The notes: generated by a model not told the origin, from the letters alone. Shown: positions 26,853 to 35,521, counted from the first letter of the stretch. The stretch is 64,000 bases of DNA from Bacteroidales bacterium (GCA_017553625.1 JAFZKP010000028.1:1-64000); one strand, 5' to 3'. Numbers and translations are program-made.

Positions 26853-28712
26853 ATGAAAAAAATTTTAACTCTTATCATTGTTTTTGCGACAATGATTTCT
26901 GTAAAAGCACAATGGGTCAACGACCCGACTACAAACACTTTCCTCGCCAACACTTCAGCCGACGCCGGTGAGATTTACCTCTCGACCTGCCCTAACGGCG
27001 ACATCTACGCCCAGTGGAGCAGTTTTGTGGGAGGCAACGGATGGGCGCCGACGCTGCAGCGTATCAACGCCGACGGCGTGCCTCAATGGGACAATGGCGG
27101 AATACACCCGAGCTATCACCAGATGGCGAGCTGGTCGCAAGGTTTCGCGATGACAGCCACATCTGACGGCGCAGTAGTGACATGTTTCGCCACCGAAGCA
27201 GGTCAAACCATAGCGATAAAAATCAATGCTGACGGCACCTACGCATGGGGCGAAGAAGGTCTCACTCTCTTCGGTGGCGCAGGCGAATCACGCACCGAGC
27301 TCCTTGCAGGCGACGACGGCGGAGTGTGGGCTTTGGGTACCAGTGTTGATAACGGCAACCTCTATCTATGCTACATCGAAGCCAACGGCACATTAAACCC
27401 TACAATAACAATCAGCGACGATACCGGGAAACTGTGTATGTTCGGTCTTTTGACCCCTGCACCAAACGGCAATGTGTTTGTTGTTTATGAAAAAGAACAA
27501 TGGGCTTACACCTATTTCTATGAGAAAGACATTCGCGTAGTCGGTTACAGCAAAGACGGCACCCAAATCTCCGACGACGTTCAACTCATGTCACCTGTGA
27601 CAATCCCCGGCAGCTACACACATTATGTGGTGCCTGACGGACTCGGCGGTGCCTACGTTTACATCTGGCATGCAGGAGGTCAAGGAGGCAACTTCAACAC
27701 ATACGTGTTCCACTTCAACCAAAACGGCGCATCAACCATCTCCAATCTTAACGGAATCCCGGTACACTCAGAGGATCCGTACAATTATTATATCGATGCA
27801 TACGCTACAGTTGACCCTGTAAGCCACGATCTCATCATCGTTTACGTGCAAACCGACCAACAGTTCCAACAAGAATCAAGAGTTTACGCTAACCGTTTCA
27901 ATGTCATTGGCGACAGACTCTGGAATGAGGGCATTCTTTTCGTCGAGGAAAATGGCAACGACCACTCCAACCTTCTCATCGACGCTTTTGAATACGGCGG
28001 CGGATACACATTCTTCTACAACGAAGGTGACGGCTACAACAGCACCATCAAAGCCCTCGGCATCGACGACAATGGAAACCAGATTTGGAGCACAAACATG
28101 AGCACCAACAGCTACCCGCGCACCATGTGCGAAAACAGCACAGGACATCATGACGGACAGAACATAGTGGCATGGGTAAACGGCACCAATGGTGGCTTAT
28201 ACGGACAGAACATCGGTCAGAGCGGTGAGATGGGCGAAATCACACCTCCAACCCCACCAGCGCCATGCGACGCTCCGACAAACTTCCAGGGCGAATATGT
28301 TTACACAAACAACATGTTCGGCGCCATGATTTCATGGGATGCTCCGGAGACGACACCTCTTCACTATAACATTTATTTCGAAGGCACAAAAGATGTCATC
28401 GAAGTCGATCCGGAATACACTTCATATTTCATTGAAATGGAAGCCAGTGATTACATTTTCAAACTCACCGCCGTGTATGACGACTGCGAGTCAAACTACG
28501 CCCTCACCCCTGATGGCGAGATGTATGTCATTGTCGAAGTGACCTCAGTTCCGGAAAACGAATACGAGGAAATCGTCAATGTCATTGAGATATACAACAT
28601 CAGCGGTCAGCGAGTCAACAGCACCGAAGTAAATGAATTGAATCAAGGCATTTATATTATAAAAGGTGTGACGACTTCAGGAAAAACCATTGTAAGAAAA
28701 GTTATTAGATAA
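26853..28712 (+). CDS. Secreted protein with FN3-like domain and type IX sorting domain
   Basis: A 619-aa protein. The signal peptide is residues 1-19 (MISVKAQ). Residues about 25-460 form a repetitive, Trp/Gly-rich region of INADG..W and DDNGNQIW blocks, which looks like a beta-propeller of delta-60/PQQ-like repeats. An FN3-like domain covers about 470-560. The last 75 residues, with VIEIYNISGQRV and GIYIIKG, are a type A sorting domain of the type IX secretion system. The protein is therefore predicted to be exported and attached to the cell surface. The ligand or substrate is unknown. Confidence 0.85.
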   Translation: MKKILTLIIVFATMISVKAQWVNDPTTNTFLANTSADAGEIYLSTCPNGDIYAQWSSFVGGNGWAPTLQRINADGVPQWDNGGIHPSYHQMASWSQGFAMTATSDGAVVTCFATEAGQTIAIKINADGTYAWGEEGLTLFGGAGESRTELLAGDDGGVWALGTSVDNGNLYLCYIEANGTLNPTITISDDTGKLCMFGLLTPAPNGNVFVVYEKEQWAYTYFYEKDIRVVGYSKDGTQISDDVQLMSPVTIPGSYTHYVVPDGLGGAYVYIWHAGGQGGNFNTYVFHFNQNGASTISNLNGIPVHSEDPYNYYIDAYATVDPVSHDLIIVYVQTDQQFQQESRVYANRFNVIGDRLWNEGILFVEENGNDHSNLLIDAFEYGGGYTFFYNEGDGYNSTIKALGIDDNGNQIWSTNMSTNSYPRTMCENSTGHHDGQNIVAWVNGTNGGLYGQNIGQSGEMGEITPPTPPAPCDAPTNFQGEYVYTNNMFGAMISWDAPETTPLHYNIYFEGTKDVIEVDPEYTSYFIEMEASDYIFKLTAVYDDCESNYALTPDGEMYVIVEVTSVPENEYEEIVNVIEIYNISGQRVNSTEVNELNQGIYIIKGVTTSGKTIVRKVIR

Positions 28713-28740
28713 CATGACGAAACCTAATAAATCATAAAAA

Positions 28741-28774
28741 CCAGTGGGGAGAAGACATGTCTTCTCCCCACTGG
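28741..28774. terminator. Perfect 34-bp palindrome, bidirectional terminator
   Basis: CCAGTGGGGAGAAGACA is followed immediately by its exact reverse complement, then TTTT on the plus strand; the minus strand also continues into a T-run. It lies between the convergent sorting-domain gene and the tRNA pair and can end both transcripts. Confidence 0.8.
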
Positions 28775-28779
28775 TTTTG

Positions 28780-28854
28780 TGGAAACTGCTGGGTTCGAAC
28801 CAGCGACCTCCTGCTTGTAAGGCAGGCGCTCTGAACCAACTGAGCTAAGCTTCC
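28780..28854 (-). tRNA. tRNA-Val (anticodon TAC)
   Basis: A full cloverleaf on the minus strand. The acceptor arms GGAAGCT and AGTTTCC pair over 7 bp with one G-U. The D arm reads AGCTCAGTTGGTT, the anticodon loop CTTACAA, and the T arm GCTGG-TTCGAAC-CCAGC. The 3' CCA is not encoded. Distal of two tRNAs in tandem. Confidence 0.95.
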
Positions 28855-28863
28855 TGCGCTGTG

Positions 28864-28936
28864 AGCGGATTACGGGGCTCGAACCCGCGACCTGAAGCTT
28901 GGGAAGCTTCCGCTCTGCCAGCTGAGCTAAATCCGC
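28864..28936 (-). tRNA. tRNA-Gly (anticodon CCC)
   Basis: The acceptor GCGGATT pairs perfectly with AATCCGC and the discriminator is T. The anticodon stem GAAGC/GCTTC encloses the loop TTCCCAA, anticodon CCC. The T arm is CGGG-TTCGAGC-CCCG. No CCA encoded. Promoter-proximal member of the tRNA pair. Confidence 0.95.
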
Positions 28937-28954
28937 AATACCGTTTACGGGCTG

Positions 28955-28962
28955 CAAAATTA
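28955..28962 (-). promoter_or_regulatory. -7 box for the tRNA-Gly/tRNA-Val unit
   Basis: The reverse strand reads TAATTTTGCAGCC, about 18 nt before the first tRNA-Gly base, in the expected position for a Bacteroidetes -7 element. Confidence 0.55.
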
Positions 28963-29040
28963 CAAAAATTTTCATTCCACAAAACATTTTTCTAAAAAAA
29001 ATCTTTTTACATTTATCTTTCAACTATAAACTAAAATTTA

Positions 29041-29048
29041 TATCTTTG
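29041..29048 (+). promoter_or_regulatory. -7 box for LOG-family gene and downstream regulator
   Basis: TATCTTTG lies 20 nt before the ATG at 29069 and matches TAnnTTTG. Confidence 0.6.
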
Positions 29049-29068
29049 CGAAAATAAAATTTACAGTT

Positions 29069-29773
29069 ATGAATATTGTCGAAAAAATCAAGAAAGCCAT
29101 CGCTGACAGAAAATGGAACGACATCAAGGCAAACGACTCCTGGTCGGTGTTCAAAATCATGTCAGAATTTGTTAACGGTTACGAGACCCTCTCGAGAATT
29201 GGACCTTGCGTCGCCATCTTCGGCTCGGCGCGTATCAAGGAAGACAGCCCTTACTATCATAAGGCTGTTGAGACTGCCTCCAAACTCGTCGAGAAAGGCT
29301 TCGGCGTCATCACTGGCGGCGGTCCAGGCATCATGGAGGCTGGCAACAAAGGCGCATACGAAGCAGGCGGAAAGAGCGTCGGACTCAACATCGTGCTGCC
29401 TCACGAACAACACTCCAACCCTTACATCGACAGCGACAAGTCAATCAACTTCGATTACTTCTACATCCGCAAGACGATGTTCACACGCTATTCGCAAGGC
29501 TTCATCGCATTCCCAGGCGGATTCGGCACCCTCGACGAGCTTTCGGAAGCCCTCACCCTCATGCAGACCAACAAAATCGCCAACTTCCCTATCGTGATGC
29601 TCGGCTCGGAATTCTGGAACCCGCTTGTCGACTGGTTCAAACAGACACTCCTTAAAGATAAAATGATTGCCGAAAAGGACTTTGACATCTTCCATGTTGT
29701 CGACGACCCTGACGAAGCAGTAAATATCATCGACGAATTCTATAAGAAGTCAGATCTCAAACCGAACTTCTAA
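29069..29773 (+). CDS. LOG-family protein (nucleotide 5'-monophosphate phosphoribohydrolase-like)
   Basis: A 234-aa Rossmann-like protein of the LOG/TIGR00730 family. It has the nucleotide-binding GVITGGGPGIMEAGNKGA near residue 77 and the catalytic FPGGFGTLDELSE near 148 (the PGGxGTxxE motif). Family members remove the base from AMP or cytokinin monophosphates; the natural bacterial substrate here is unknown. It is cytoplasmic, with no signal sequence. Its stop overlaps the start of the response-regulator gene (TAATG), so the two proteins are made from one message. Confidence 0.9.
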   Translation: MNIVEKIKKAIADRKWNDIKANDSWSVFKIMSEFVNGYETLSRIGPCVAIFGSARIKEDSPYYHKAVETASKLVEKGFGVITGGGPGIMEAGNKGAYEAGGKSVGLNIVLPHEQHSNPYIDSDKSINFDYFYIRKTMFTRYSQGFIAFPGGFGTLDELSEALTLMQTNKIANFPIVMLGSEFWNPLVDWFKQTLLKDKMIAEKDFDIFHVVDDPDEAVNIIDEFYKKSDLKPNF

Positions 29774-30921
29774 TGTCACGAGTCCTCATCATCGACGACG
29801 AGCCTGCCATCCGCCGTGCCATGCGCGGGATTCTCGAAAACGAAGGCTACACCATAACTGACGCCGCATCAGCTCTTGAAGCGTTGCCGATGCTCCACAG
29901 CGACACCTTCGACGCGATATTCTGCGACATCAAGATGCCTCAGATGGACGGGATAGAGTTCCTTGAGAAATCAAGGACTCTCACCGATGCACCCATTATA
30001 ATAATCTCGGGTCACGGCACCATCGACATCGCCCTCGACGCCATCAAAAAAGGGGCTTACGACTTCATTGAGAAGCCTATGGATCTCAACCGCATGCTTA
30101 TCACTTTGCGCAACGCTTTAGACAAAAACCGCCTCGTCAACGAGACGAAGAAGCTCCGCAACGTGGTAAGCAAGCAGTATGAGATGATTGGCGACTCTTG
30201 GGCTATGAACGAGCTGTACACCATGATTGAGCGAGTGGCACCAACGAATGCCAAGGTGCTGATTCTCGGCGAAAACGGCACTGGCAAAGAGCTCGTCGCC
30301 CGTCAGCTTCACGAGATGAGCCCGCGTAAAGACCATCCTTTCATCGAGGTAAACTGTGCCGCCATCCCGGCGGAACTTATTGAAAGCCAGTTGTTCGGAC
30401 ACGAGAAAGGCGCTTTCACATCAGCCATAAAACAAAAGAAAGGCGACTTCGAACTCGCCAACAACGGCACCCTCTTCCTTGATGAAATTGGCGACATGAG
30501 CCTCGCCGCACAAGCCAAGGTTCTGCGTGCACTTCAGGAAAACAAGATAACCCGTGTGGGTGGCGAGGAAGAGATAAAAGTCGATGTCAGAGTCATTGCA
30601 GCGACCAACAAAAACCTTCAAGAAGAAATCGCAAAAGGCAACTTCCGCGAGGACCTCTACCACCGCATCAGCATGATAATCATGCGTGTGCCTCCGTTGC
30701 GCGAGCGCCTCGACGACATACCTTTATTAATTAATAACTTCGTGGTGAAATCCGCCAACGAGATGGGCAAGCCTATCCCCTCTTTCACGGAATCCGCCAT
30801 CGAAGAGCTGAAAAGACAACAGTGGACAGGCAACATCAGAGAGCTTCAAAACGTTGTCGGACGTCTTGTAATTCTCTGTGGCTCAACGATTTCCGAAGAA
30901 GATGTAAAAAAATATCTCTAA
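29773..30921 (+). CDS. Sigma-54 activator with receiver domain, no DNA-binding domain
   Basis: A 382-aa NtrC-type regulator. The receiver domain (about 1-120) has the phospho-acceptor Asp52 in CDIKMPQMDG and Lys101. The AAA+ domain (about 140-370) has Walker A GENGTGKE (166-173), Walker B LFLDEIGD, and the sigma-54 contact loop as GAFTSA (213-218) instead of GAFTGA. The protein ends at EEDVKKYL after the AAA+ lid, so the usual C-terminal Fis-type helix-turn-helix is missing. The next base pairs lead straight to the tmRNA promoter, with no frame holding the missing domain that I can see. No kinase gene is adjacent. Confidence 0.9.
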   Translation: MSRVLIIDDEPAIRRAMRGILENEGYTITDAASALEALPMLHSDTFDAIFCDIKMPQMDGIEFLEKSRTLTDAPIIIISGHGTIDIALDAIKKGAYDFIEKPMDLNRMLITLRNALDKNRLVNETKKLRNVVSKQYEMIGDSWAMNELYTMIERVAPTNAKVLILGENGTGKELVARQLHEMSPRKDHPFIEVNCAAIPAELIESQLFGHEKGAFTSAIKQKKGDFELANNGTLFLDEIGDMSLAAQAKVLRALQENKITRVGGEEEIKVDVRVIAATNKNLQEEIAKGNFREDLYHRISMIIMRVPPLRERLDDIPLLINNFVVKSANEMGKPIPSFTESAIEELKRQQWTGNIRELQNVVGRLVILCGSTISEEDVKKYL

Positions 30922-30936
30922 TTCGGAAATTATTAG

Positions 30937-30944
30937 TACCTTTG
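30937..30944 (+). promoter_or_regulatory. -7 box for tmRNA
   Basis: TACCTTTG, 30 nt before the first tmRNA acceptor base, in the gap between the regulator stop and ssrA. Confidence 0.55.
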
Positions 30945-30973
30945 CAAACTTTTTAAAGAAAGTCATAACACTT

Positions 30974-31369
30974 GGGGCTGACCGGTTTTGACAGCTTGTA
31001 GAAGGGTTATGTAAGCATACCGAGCCTTGCAGTGACGCTCGTAAATCTTGGCTGCGAAAAATTAATTGGCGAAAATACTTACGCTCTCGCTGCTTAGTCG
31101 AAGTACAGTAGACAAGCTTCATCCTTTCACAAGGTGAGAGGACGAGACATCTCGCGGATGGAGCCTCCCGATTCCGGTCCGGCAACGAGGTGCTCAGCAA
31201 TTTCGGGATAGCGTCGCGGAAGCTCCGGCAACGACGCGAAAACTAAGGAGATAAGGTTTGGATTAGGATGTCTGTTTCCTTGCCAGACACGAAAACCAAC
31301 AACAGAATAAGTATGTAGAAAGCATAATTGTTCCTTGTTTGGACGAGGGTTCGACTCCCTCCAGCTCCA
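30974..31369 (+). ncRNA. ssrA: Transfer-messenger RNA (tmRNA)
   Basis: Rescues stalled ribosomes by tagging the nascent chain for proteolysis. The 5' end GGGGCTG pairs with CAGCTCC at the 3' end to form the acceptor stem, next to a T arm GAGGG-TTCGACT-CCCTC. The tag frame at 31068-31097 reads GENTYALAA and stops at TAG. This is the Bacteroidales tag type (GENNYALAA-like). The CCA end is not encoded. A strong hairpin terminator follows. The AT-rich accessory region begins immediately downstream. Confidence 0.97.
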
Positions 31370-31373
31370 CAAA

Positions 31374-31409
31374 AACTCCAACACTTTGTTCAATGTGTTG
31401 GAGTTTTAA
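31374..31409 (+). terminator. tmRNA terminator
   Basis: A hairpin with stem AACTCCAACAC/GTGTTGGAGTT and a 10-nt loop, followed by TTTTAATTTT, directly after the tmRNA 3' end. Confidence 0.85.
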
Positions 31410-31495
31410 TTTTAATTATAAATGACCACCACCCTATTTTGCGCGAGATAATGACTAAAATTATTAGTTTTTTGCAATTTCGTCATTATTTTTTG

Positions 31496-31503
31496 TATTT
31501 TTG
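31496..31503 (+). promoter_or_regulatory. -7 box for AAA/DUF4143 ATPase
   Basis: TATTTTTG lies 17 nt before the ATG at 31521, giving a very short leader. Confidence 0.55.
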
Positions 31504-31520
31504 CAAAAATTAAACTGATT

Positions 31521-32726
31521 ATGATTATACGAGATGCGTATTTAAGCCAATTAATCCAACTTAAGGATGAACATCTGATTAAGGTTATTACAGGAATCAG
31601 GCGCTGTGGCAAATCAACATTAATGACACAGTTTCAAGATTGGCTAAGACAATCAGGAGTGCCACATGAAAATATTGTGTCGCTTAATTTCGAGGAACGT
31701 GAAAACACCTTATTCACTAACTGGCAGGCTGTTTATGACCATATAATGAAAGAACTGCCGGATGACGGCTCAAGATACGTGTTTCTTGATGAAGTACAAG
31801 CTATCCCGTCATTTGAAAAATTGGTTGATGCTTTGTTTGTAAAACAAGGTGTAGACCTCTATATTACAGGTTCTAACGCCTATTTGCTTTCGAGTGAACT
31901 CGGCACTTTGCTGTCTGGCAGGTACATATCCATCAACATGCATCCGTTTTCATTCGCTGAATATGTTGCTTCGTTTCCGGAAGAGCAAAACACTGACAGA
32001 TTATTCCGTCAGTATATGAACAACTCTTGTTTTCCGCAAGCGGTCAATATGCAGAAAACTGCTCCACAGGCAGTAAACGCATATCTAAAATCTCTATATG
32101 AAACAGTTGTTGTAAAAGATATAGTTCAACGCAATCATCTTCGCAAATTCGACACGCTCCAACATGTTATCGATTTCTTGTTCGATAGTGTTGGAAGTGT
32201 CGTTTCACCTAATAATATAGCTGATACGCTTAAGAAAAGCTCTGCGGGAAAGCTGTCACATAACACTGTTCTAAAATATTTGCGTTATTTTACAGAGTCG
32301 TATCTGATATATCCAGTAAAGCTTTACAACATCAAAGGTAAAAGATTGTTAGAAAGTAATTATAAGTATTATGTTGTAGATTTAGGGCTGAAAAACATTA
32401 TTCAAACTAATTCTCCATATACTGATTTGGGTCACAAACTTGAAAATGTTGTTTATTTTGAACTGTTGCGTCGTGGTGGTGAGGTATATGCAGGAAGGTC
32501 GCAAAAGGGAGAGGTTGATTTTGTTGTAAAAAAGCCAAGTGGAGTTACAGAATATTACCAGGTAGCATATACTGTTAATGACGAAAAAACATTGAAACGG
32601 GAATTATCGTCATTAAGAGAAATCAAGGACTCTTATCCCAAGTATCTCCTAACGATGGATTTCGACAACGCAAACATTGATGGAATTCAGAAAATCAATG
32701 TTATAGACTGGCTGCTAAATCTCTAA
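31521..32726 (+). CDS. AAA_14 ATPase with DUF4143 domain
   Basis: A 401-aa protein. The P-loop is TGIRRCGKSTLMTQF near residue 24 and the Walker B is YVFLDEVQAI near 92, followed by the ITGSNAYLLSSELGTLLSGR sensor region typical of AAA_14 proteins. The C-terminal DUF4143 part contains GEVDFVVKK near 335, a PD-(D/E)xK-like nuclease signature, but no confirmed catalytic set. Function unknown. Such genes are common and mobile in Bacteroidetes, and a related gene lies at 61892. It is the first gene after tmRNA. An inverted repeat follows its stop. Confidence 0.88.
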   Translation: MIIRDAYLSQLIQLKDEHLIKVITGIRRCGKSTLMTQFQDWLRQSGVPHENIVSLNFEERENTLFTNWQAVYDHIMKELPDDGSRYVFLDEVQAIPSFEKLVDALFVKQGVDLYITGSNAYLLSSELGTLLSGRYISINMHPFSFAEYVASFPEEQNTDRLFRQYMNNSCFPQAVNMQKTAPQAVNAYLKSLYETVVVKDIVQRNHLRKFDTLQHVIDFLFDSVGSVVSPNNIADTLKKSSAGKLSHNTVLKYLRYFTESYLIYPVKLYNIKGKRLLESNYKYYVVDLGLKNIIQTNSPYTDLGHKLENVVYFELLRRGGEVYAGRSQKGEVDFVVKKPSGVTEYYQVAYTVNDEKTLKRELSSLREIKDSYPKYLLTMDFDNANIDGIQKINVIDWLLNL

Positions 32727-32756
32727 GTAGAGACGTCATATTATGGCGTCTCTGAC
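32727..32756. repeat. GTAGAGACG inverted repeat after AAA/DUF4143 gene
   Basis: GTAGAGACGTCATA faces TATGGCGTCTCTGAC, an imperfect member of the GTAGAGACG family beginning at the last base of the gene's stop codon TAAG. It may serve as its terminator. Confidence 0.65.
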
Positions 32757-32922
32757 AGCATTTCGTATCTAATTACAGAACTTCTGCAGAAATGATTTTT
32801 CTTCGCAAAAATCACTCTTTAATATTTTCATATTGTCCCCTTTGGCTCTACCTTTGCAAAAAAGACTGAGTCTAATGAAGAAAAAAAATTTCCATAGTAT
32901 GAGCATTAGTCGAAAAAATGAT

Positions 32923-32930
32923 TATATTTG
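32923..32930 (+). promoter_or_regulatory. -7 box for 45-aa gene and WYL gene
   Basis: TATATTTG lies 28 nt upstream of the ATG at 32958. A second candidate, TACCTTTG, sits at about 32852, in front of a 23-codon ORF at 32876-32947 that I do not call. Confidence 0.55.
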
Positions 32931-32957
32931 CAAACAGAAACATTAAAAACATTTATT

Positions 32958-33095
32958 ATGGGTAGGAAAAAATATAATTTTGATGACGAAGAAGAGTTTG
33001 ATGATGGTTGGGGACAACAAAGCAATGAATCTGATGAAGATTACGAGGAGAGAATGAATGACTGGAACGATGCCATCGAGTATTCTAATGATTAG
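32958..33095 (+). CDS. Very acidic 45-aa protein
   Basis: The reading frame starts at an ATG 28 nt after a clear -7 box and ends 29 nt before the WYL gene. The product (MGRKKYNFDD at its start) has about 17 Asp/Glu among 45 residues and several Trp/Tyr, with no signal or membrane segment. I know no family for it. Position and promoter favour a real gene co-transcribed with the WYL protein. Its acidity could suit a partner or DNA-mimic role (pure inference). Confidence 0.5.
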   Translation: MGRKKYNFDDEEEFDDGWGQQSNESDEDYEERMNDWNDAIEYSND

Positions 33096-33124
33096 TCGTT
33101 AACACACAAACTCTTATTTAGAAC

Positions 33125-34048
33125 ATGAATATAAATGTATTCTCATATCAAGGCGATAGAGGTGAATTGATATCAATTTTTTATCGCCTGCTTATGACGG
33201 GAAATGTTGTCTCCTATGAAGATGTTCTTAAGGAGTATGATGGAGGTGTGTTATCGGTCGCATCACCCACAAAACACGATTTGTACAAAACTCTAAAAAA
33301 AGTTGTGCCCGAAGTTGTTAATAAACTTAACGAGGACAATTTGTCGGTCGTCTCCATTCCCAAAGGTCGAAACACGGATTATCAATATGTCGGCGAGAAT
33401 ATAGATCCGTTTAAAAACATGAAATTTAAGGCGGTTTTGAAAGAACGATATGATTGTATAGACAGAGCGATAAAAGACAAAACGCCTATTCGTTTTACTT
33501 ATTGGCCATTTGATAGAGGCAAAATGGATTTAGTCTTTCATCCTCATTTGTTGAAAACATATAATGGGAGAATGTTTTCCATCGGTGTTTCTGAAAAAGA
33601 CGGGAAAGAACCTATGAGAAGATATGTAGTTGCTTTGGATCGTATCTATGGCGAAATCCTTGGCGGTCATTCTACAGACATCTATAAACCTGCTCTGCCG
33701 AACGAATACAGTTATTTGTCACATTTGGTTGGTGTTACACTGGAAGAAGGTGCTGAATTAACAACTATAACTTTACGTGCTCATGACAAATACACGTTCG
33801 GACGGCTTACAACAAAACCCTTACACGATTCTCAGCACACAATCCGTACACCTAGCTGGAAAGAAAGCCGTGAATATGGCGATGTAGAACTGACAGTCTA
33901 TCCAAACAAGGAACTGGTTGGACAGATATTGAGTTATGGATCGATGCTTGAAGTGGTCGGACCTGATAGCTTTAGACAGCGTGTGACTGAGGAATTGAAC
34001 AAAATGTCTGAAAGATATGGGATGGTTCTTTGTGGTGAGAACCAATAA
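33125..34048 (+). CDS. WYL-domain protein
   Basis: A 307-aa cytoplasmic protein. The N-terminal part (about 1-100) looks helical and may be a degenerate winged helix. The WYL region runs from about 115, with IRFTYWPFDRGK, then FHPHLLKTYNGRMFSIG near 145 and YVVALDRI near 177. A C-terminal WCX-like part follows, ending in SMLEVVGPDSFRQRVTEELNKM. WYL proteins are ligand-sensing transcription regulators often linked to defence islands. It precedes an operon of unknown genes after a gap of 65 nt that contains a new promoter. Confidence 0.85.
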   Translation: MNINVFSYQGDRGELISIFYRLLMTGNVVSYEDVLKEYDGGVLSVASPTKHDLYKTLKKVVPEVVNKLNEDNLSVVSIPKGRNTDYQYVGENIDPFKNMKFKAVLKERYDCIDRAIKDKTPIRFTYWPFDRGKMDLVFHPHLLKTYNGRMFSIGVSEKDGKEPMRRYVVALDRIYGEILGGHSTDIYKPALPNEYSYLSHLVGVTLEEGAELTTITLRAHDKYTFGRLTTKPLHDSQHTIRTPSWKESREYGDVELTVYPNKELVGQILSYGSMLEVVGPDSFRQRVTEELNKMSERYGMVLCGENQ

Positions 34049-34086
34049 ACTAAGACGAGATGGACTTCTAGTAATTGGAATAGTAT

Positions 34087-34094
34087 TATTTTTG
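34087..34094 (+). promoter_or_regulatory. -7 box for three-gene unknown operon
   Basis: TATTTTTG lies 19 nt before the ATG at 34114. The operon thus has its own promoter, downstream of the WYL gene, which may regulate it. Confidence 0.6.
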
Positions 34095-34113
34095 CAATCG
34101 AAATACACTAATT

Positions 34114-35505
34114 ATGGATGATAGTTGGAACTTTTTGATAGAAGCACCTGAAGATGAATTTAATCTTATTAGAGAAGCATGTCGTAAGTCAAATATTGAT
34201 GTTTCTGACAAATCAAATTCTGAAGAAATAGTTGACGGAATATGTAAGCATTTTTCTTCTGGGCTGACATACGAACAATTTCTTGTAAAAGTGTGTGAGA
34301 AGCTATACCTTGATACAGATGGCGAAATTGAACAAATAGAATTATCAATACTGAAACAAATCCTTTTTGAAGGAATACGGAAAATGGATATTGAACTTGC
34401 AAAAAAGTTCGCTTCCAGTTACGACTTCTCCAATTATAAAGATAAAGAAAAGCTAATTAACGAGGTTAAGGTCCGAATAGACAATTCTAAAAGTTTTGCG
34501 TCAAAATTGGCTATTATTGATGCTGTTTTATTTGGCGTGGATCCCACAGAAGTAATACCTTCAGATTCGATAAATAATGAAATTTCTTTTTCGAATGAAC
34601 AACTATACAATTACGAATTCGGATTGTTACCCATAGCATCAGGAATAATAATACTTCAATTAGCACACCGACATGTTGATTACGAAGAAGTCGAAAAATA
34701 CATTGATAAGGCTATTTTGAGAACTGTTCAAGGGGACGATTTCAAGAAACCGTATTTGTCTGCCATGTTGGAATTGTACGAGTCAAAAGAGGATGTTTTT
34801 GAGGGAAAAGACGTGATAAATAGGATTAAGAAGTATGTTGATAACTACAAGGCAGTAATTCCAGATTACATTCTTAAAGCAATTTCTTCTTCAAACTATC
34901 ATCAAGATATAATAGATCACATAATGAAAAAAATGTTTTTATGTGATGAACAAAAACAAGGCAGCTATTTTGAAGCAAGTTGTAAAGCGGAGGGAGAAGG
35001 AAAGGTCGCTTTTTTCGATTATATGTTCCCCTATACCACTGCTAAAACACAGAATTTCATTTTTTTAATGCCTGAAGATGTAATTGAACAAAAGTTTATC
35101 GAGTTGTACTTGTTGTGTCAAGGGAAATCGCCAAATGATTGTTTGTTCACAGAAAAAGATTTGTTGAAAGAAGATTTTGATTGTGCTGTATTATCATATA
35201 ATAATAAGAGATATGATTGGAAATCAAACATTAAGTTATTATATACAGAAGATGCAATATTAGAAGGATGGAGGAATTTCTTTAAGAACAAAAAAACGAT
35301 AACGACCGTAGATGATTATAAGGCACTAATAGAGTTTTTATCATTATTTATCAATCCTCGCTACTCCGCCCTCTCTCCTGAGCTTAAGAAAATCATCGTT
35401 GGCTGGGTTAATGACCATCACGAATTTGAAAGGATAAAGGTAATAACACAAGGACTATATGGATTTGAAAAATTCAAGGGCTTGTTTAAAAGAAATACAC
35501 ACTGA
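34114..35505 (+). CDS. Unknown 463-aa cytoplasmic protein (operon gene 1)
   Basis: I do not recognise the family. The protein is mostly helical and AT-rich in codons, with no signal peptide. An N-terminal region (about 45-75) with GLTYEQFLVKVCEKL resembles the short helical modules placed in front of chaperone-like or effector domains. A hydrophobic stretch LLPIASGIIILQLAHRHV near 175 could be buried or membrane-associated. The C-terminal half has no catalytic motif I can name. It is first in a tight operon (16 nt to the next gene) with a receiver-like protein and a YkvA protein. Confidence 0.75.
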   Translation: MDDSWNFLIEAPEDEFNLIREACRKSNIDVSDKSNSEEIVDGICKHFSSGLTYEQFLVKVCEKLYLDTDGEIEQIELSILKQILFEGIRKMDIELAKKFASSYDFSNYKDKEKLINEVKVRIDNSKSFASKLAIIDAVLFGVDPTEVIPSDSINNEISFSNEQLYNYEFGLLPIASGIIILQLAHRHVDYEEVEKYIDKAILRTVQGDDFKKPYLSAMLELYESKEDVFEGKDVINRIKKYVDNYKAVIPDYILKAISSSNYHQDIIDHIMKKMFLCDEQKQGSYFEASCKAEGEGKVAFFDYMFPYTTAKTQNFIFLMPEDVIEQKFIELYLLCQGKSPNDCLFTEKDLLKEDFDCAVLSYNNKRYDWKSNIKLLYTEDAILEGWRNFFKNKKTITTVDDYKALIEFLSLFINPRYSALSPELKKIIVGWVNDHHEFERIKVITQGLYGFEKFKGLFKRNTH

Positions 35506-35521
35506 TAATCAATAGATTGAG

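Noticed and set aside
30922..30973. Hidden helix-turn-helix continuation of the sigma-54 activator in another frame
   Set aside because: Only 52 nt separate its stop from tmRNA, too little for the missing domain, so a simple frameshift does not explain the absence.
32876..32947. 23-codon ORF after the TACCTTTG box
   Set aside because: Too short and without further support; kept only as a remark.
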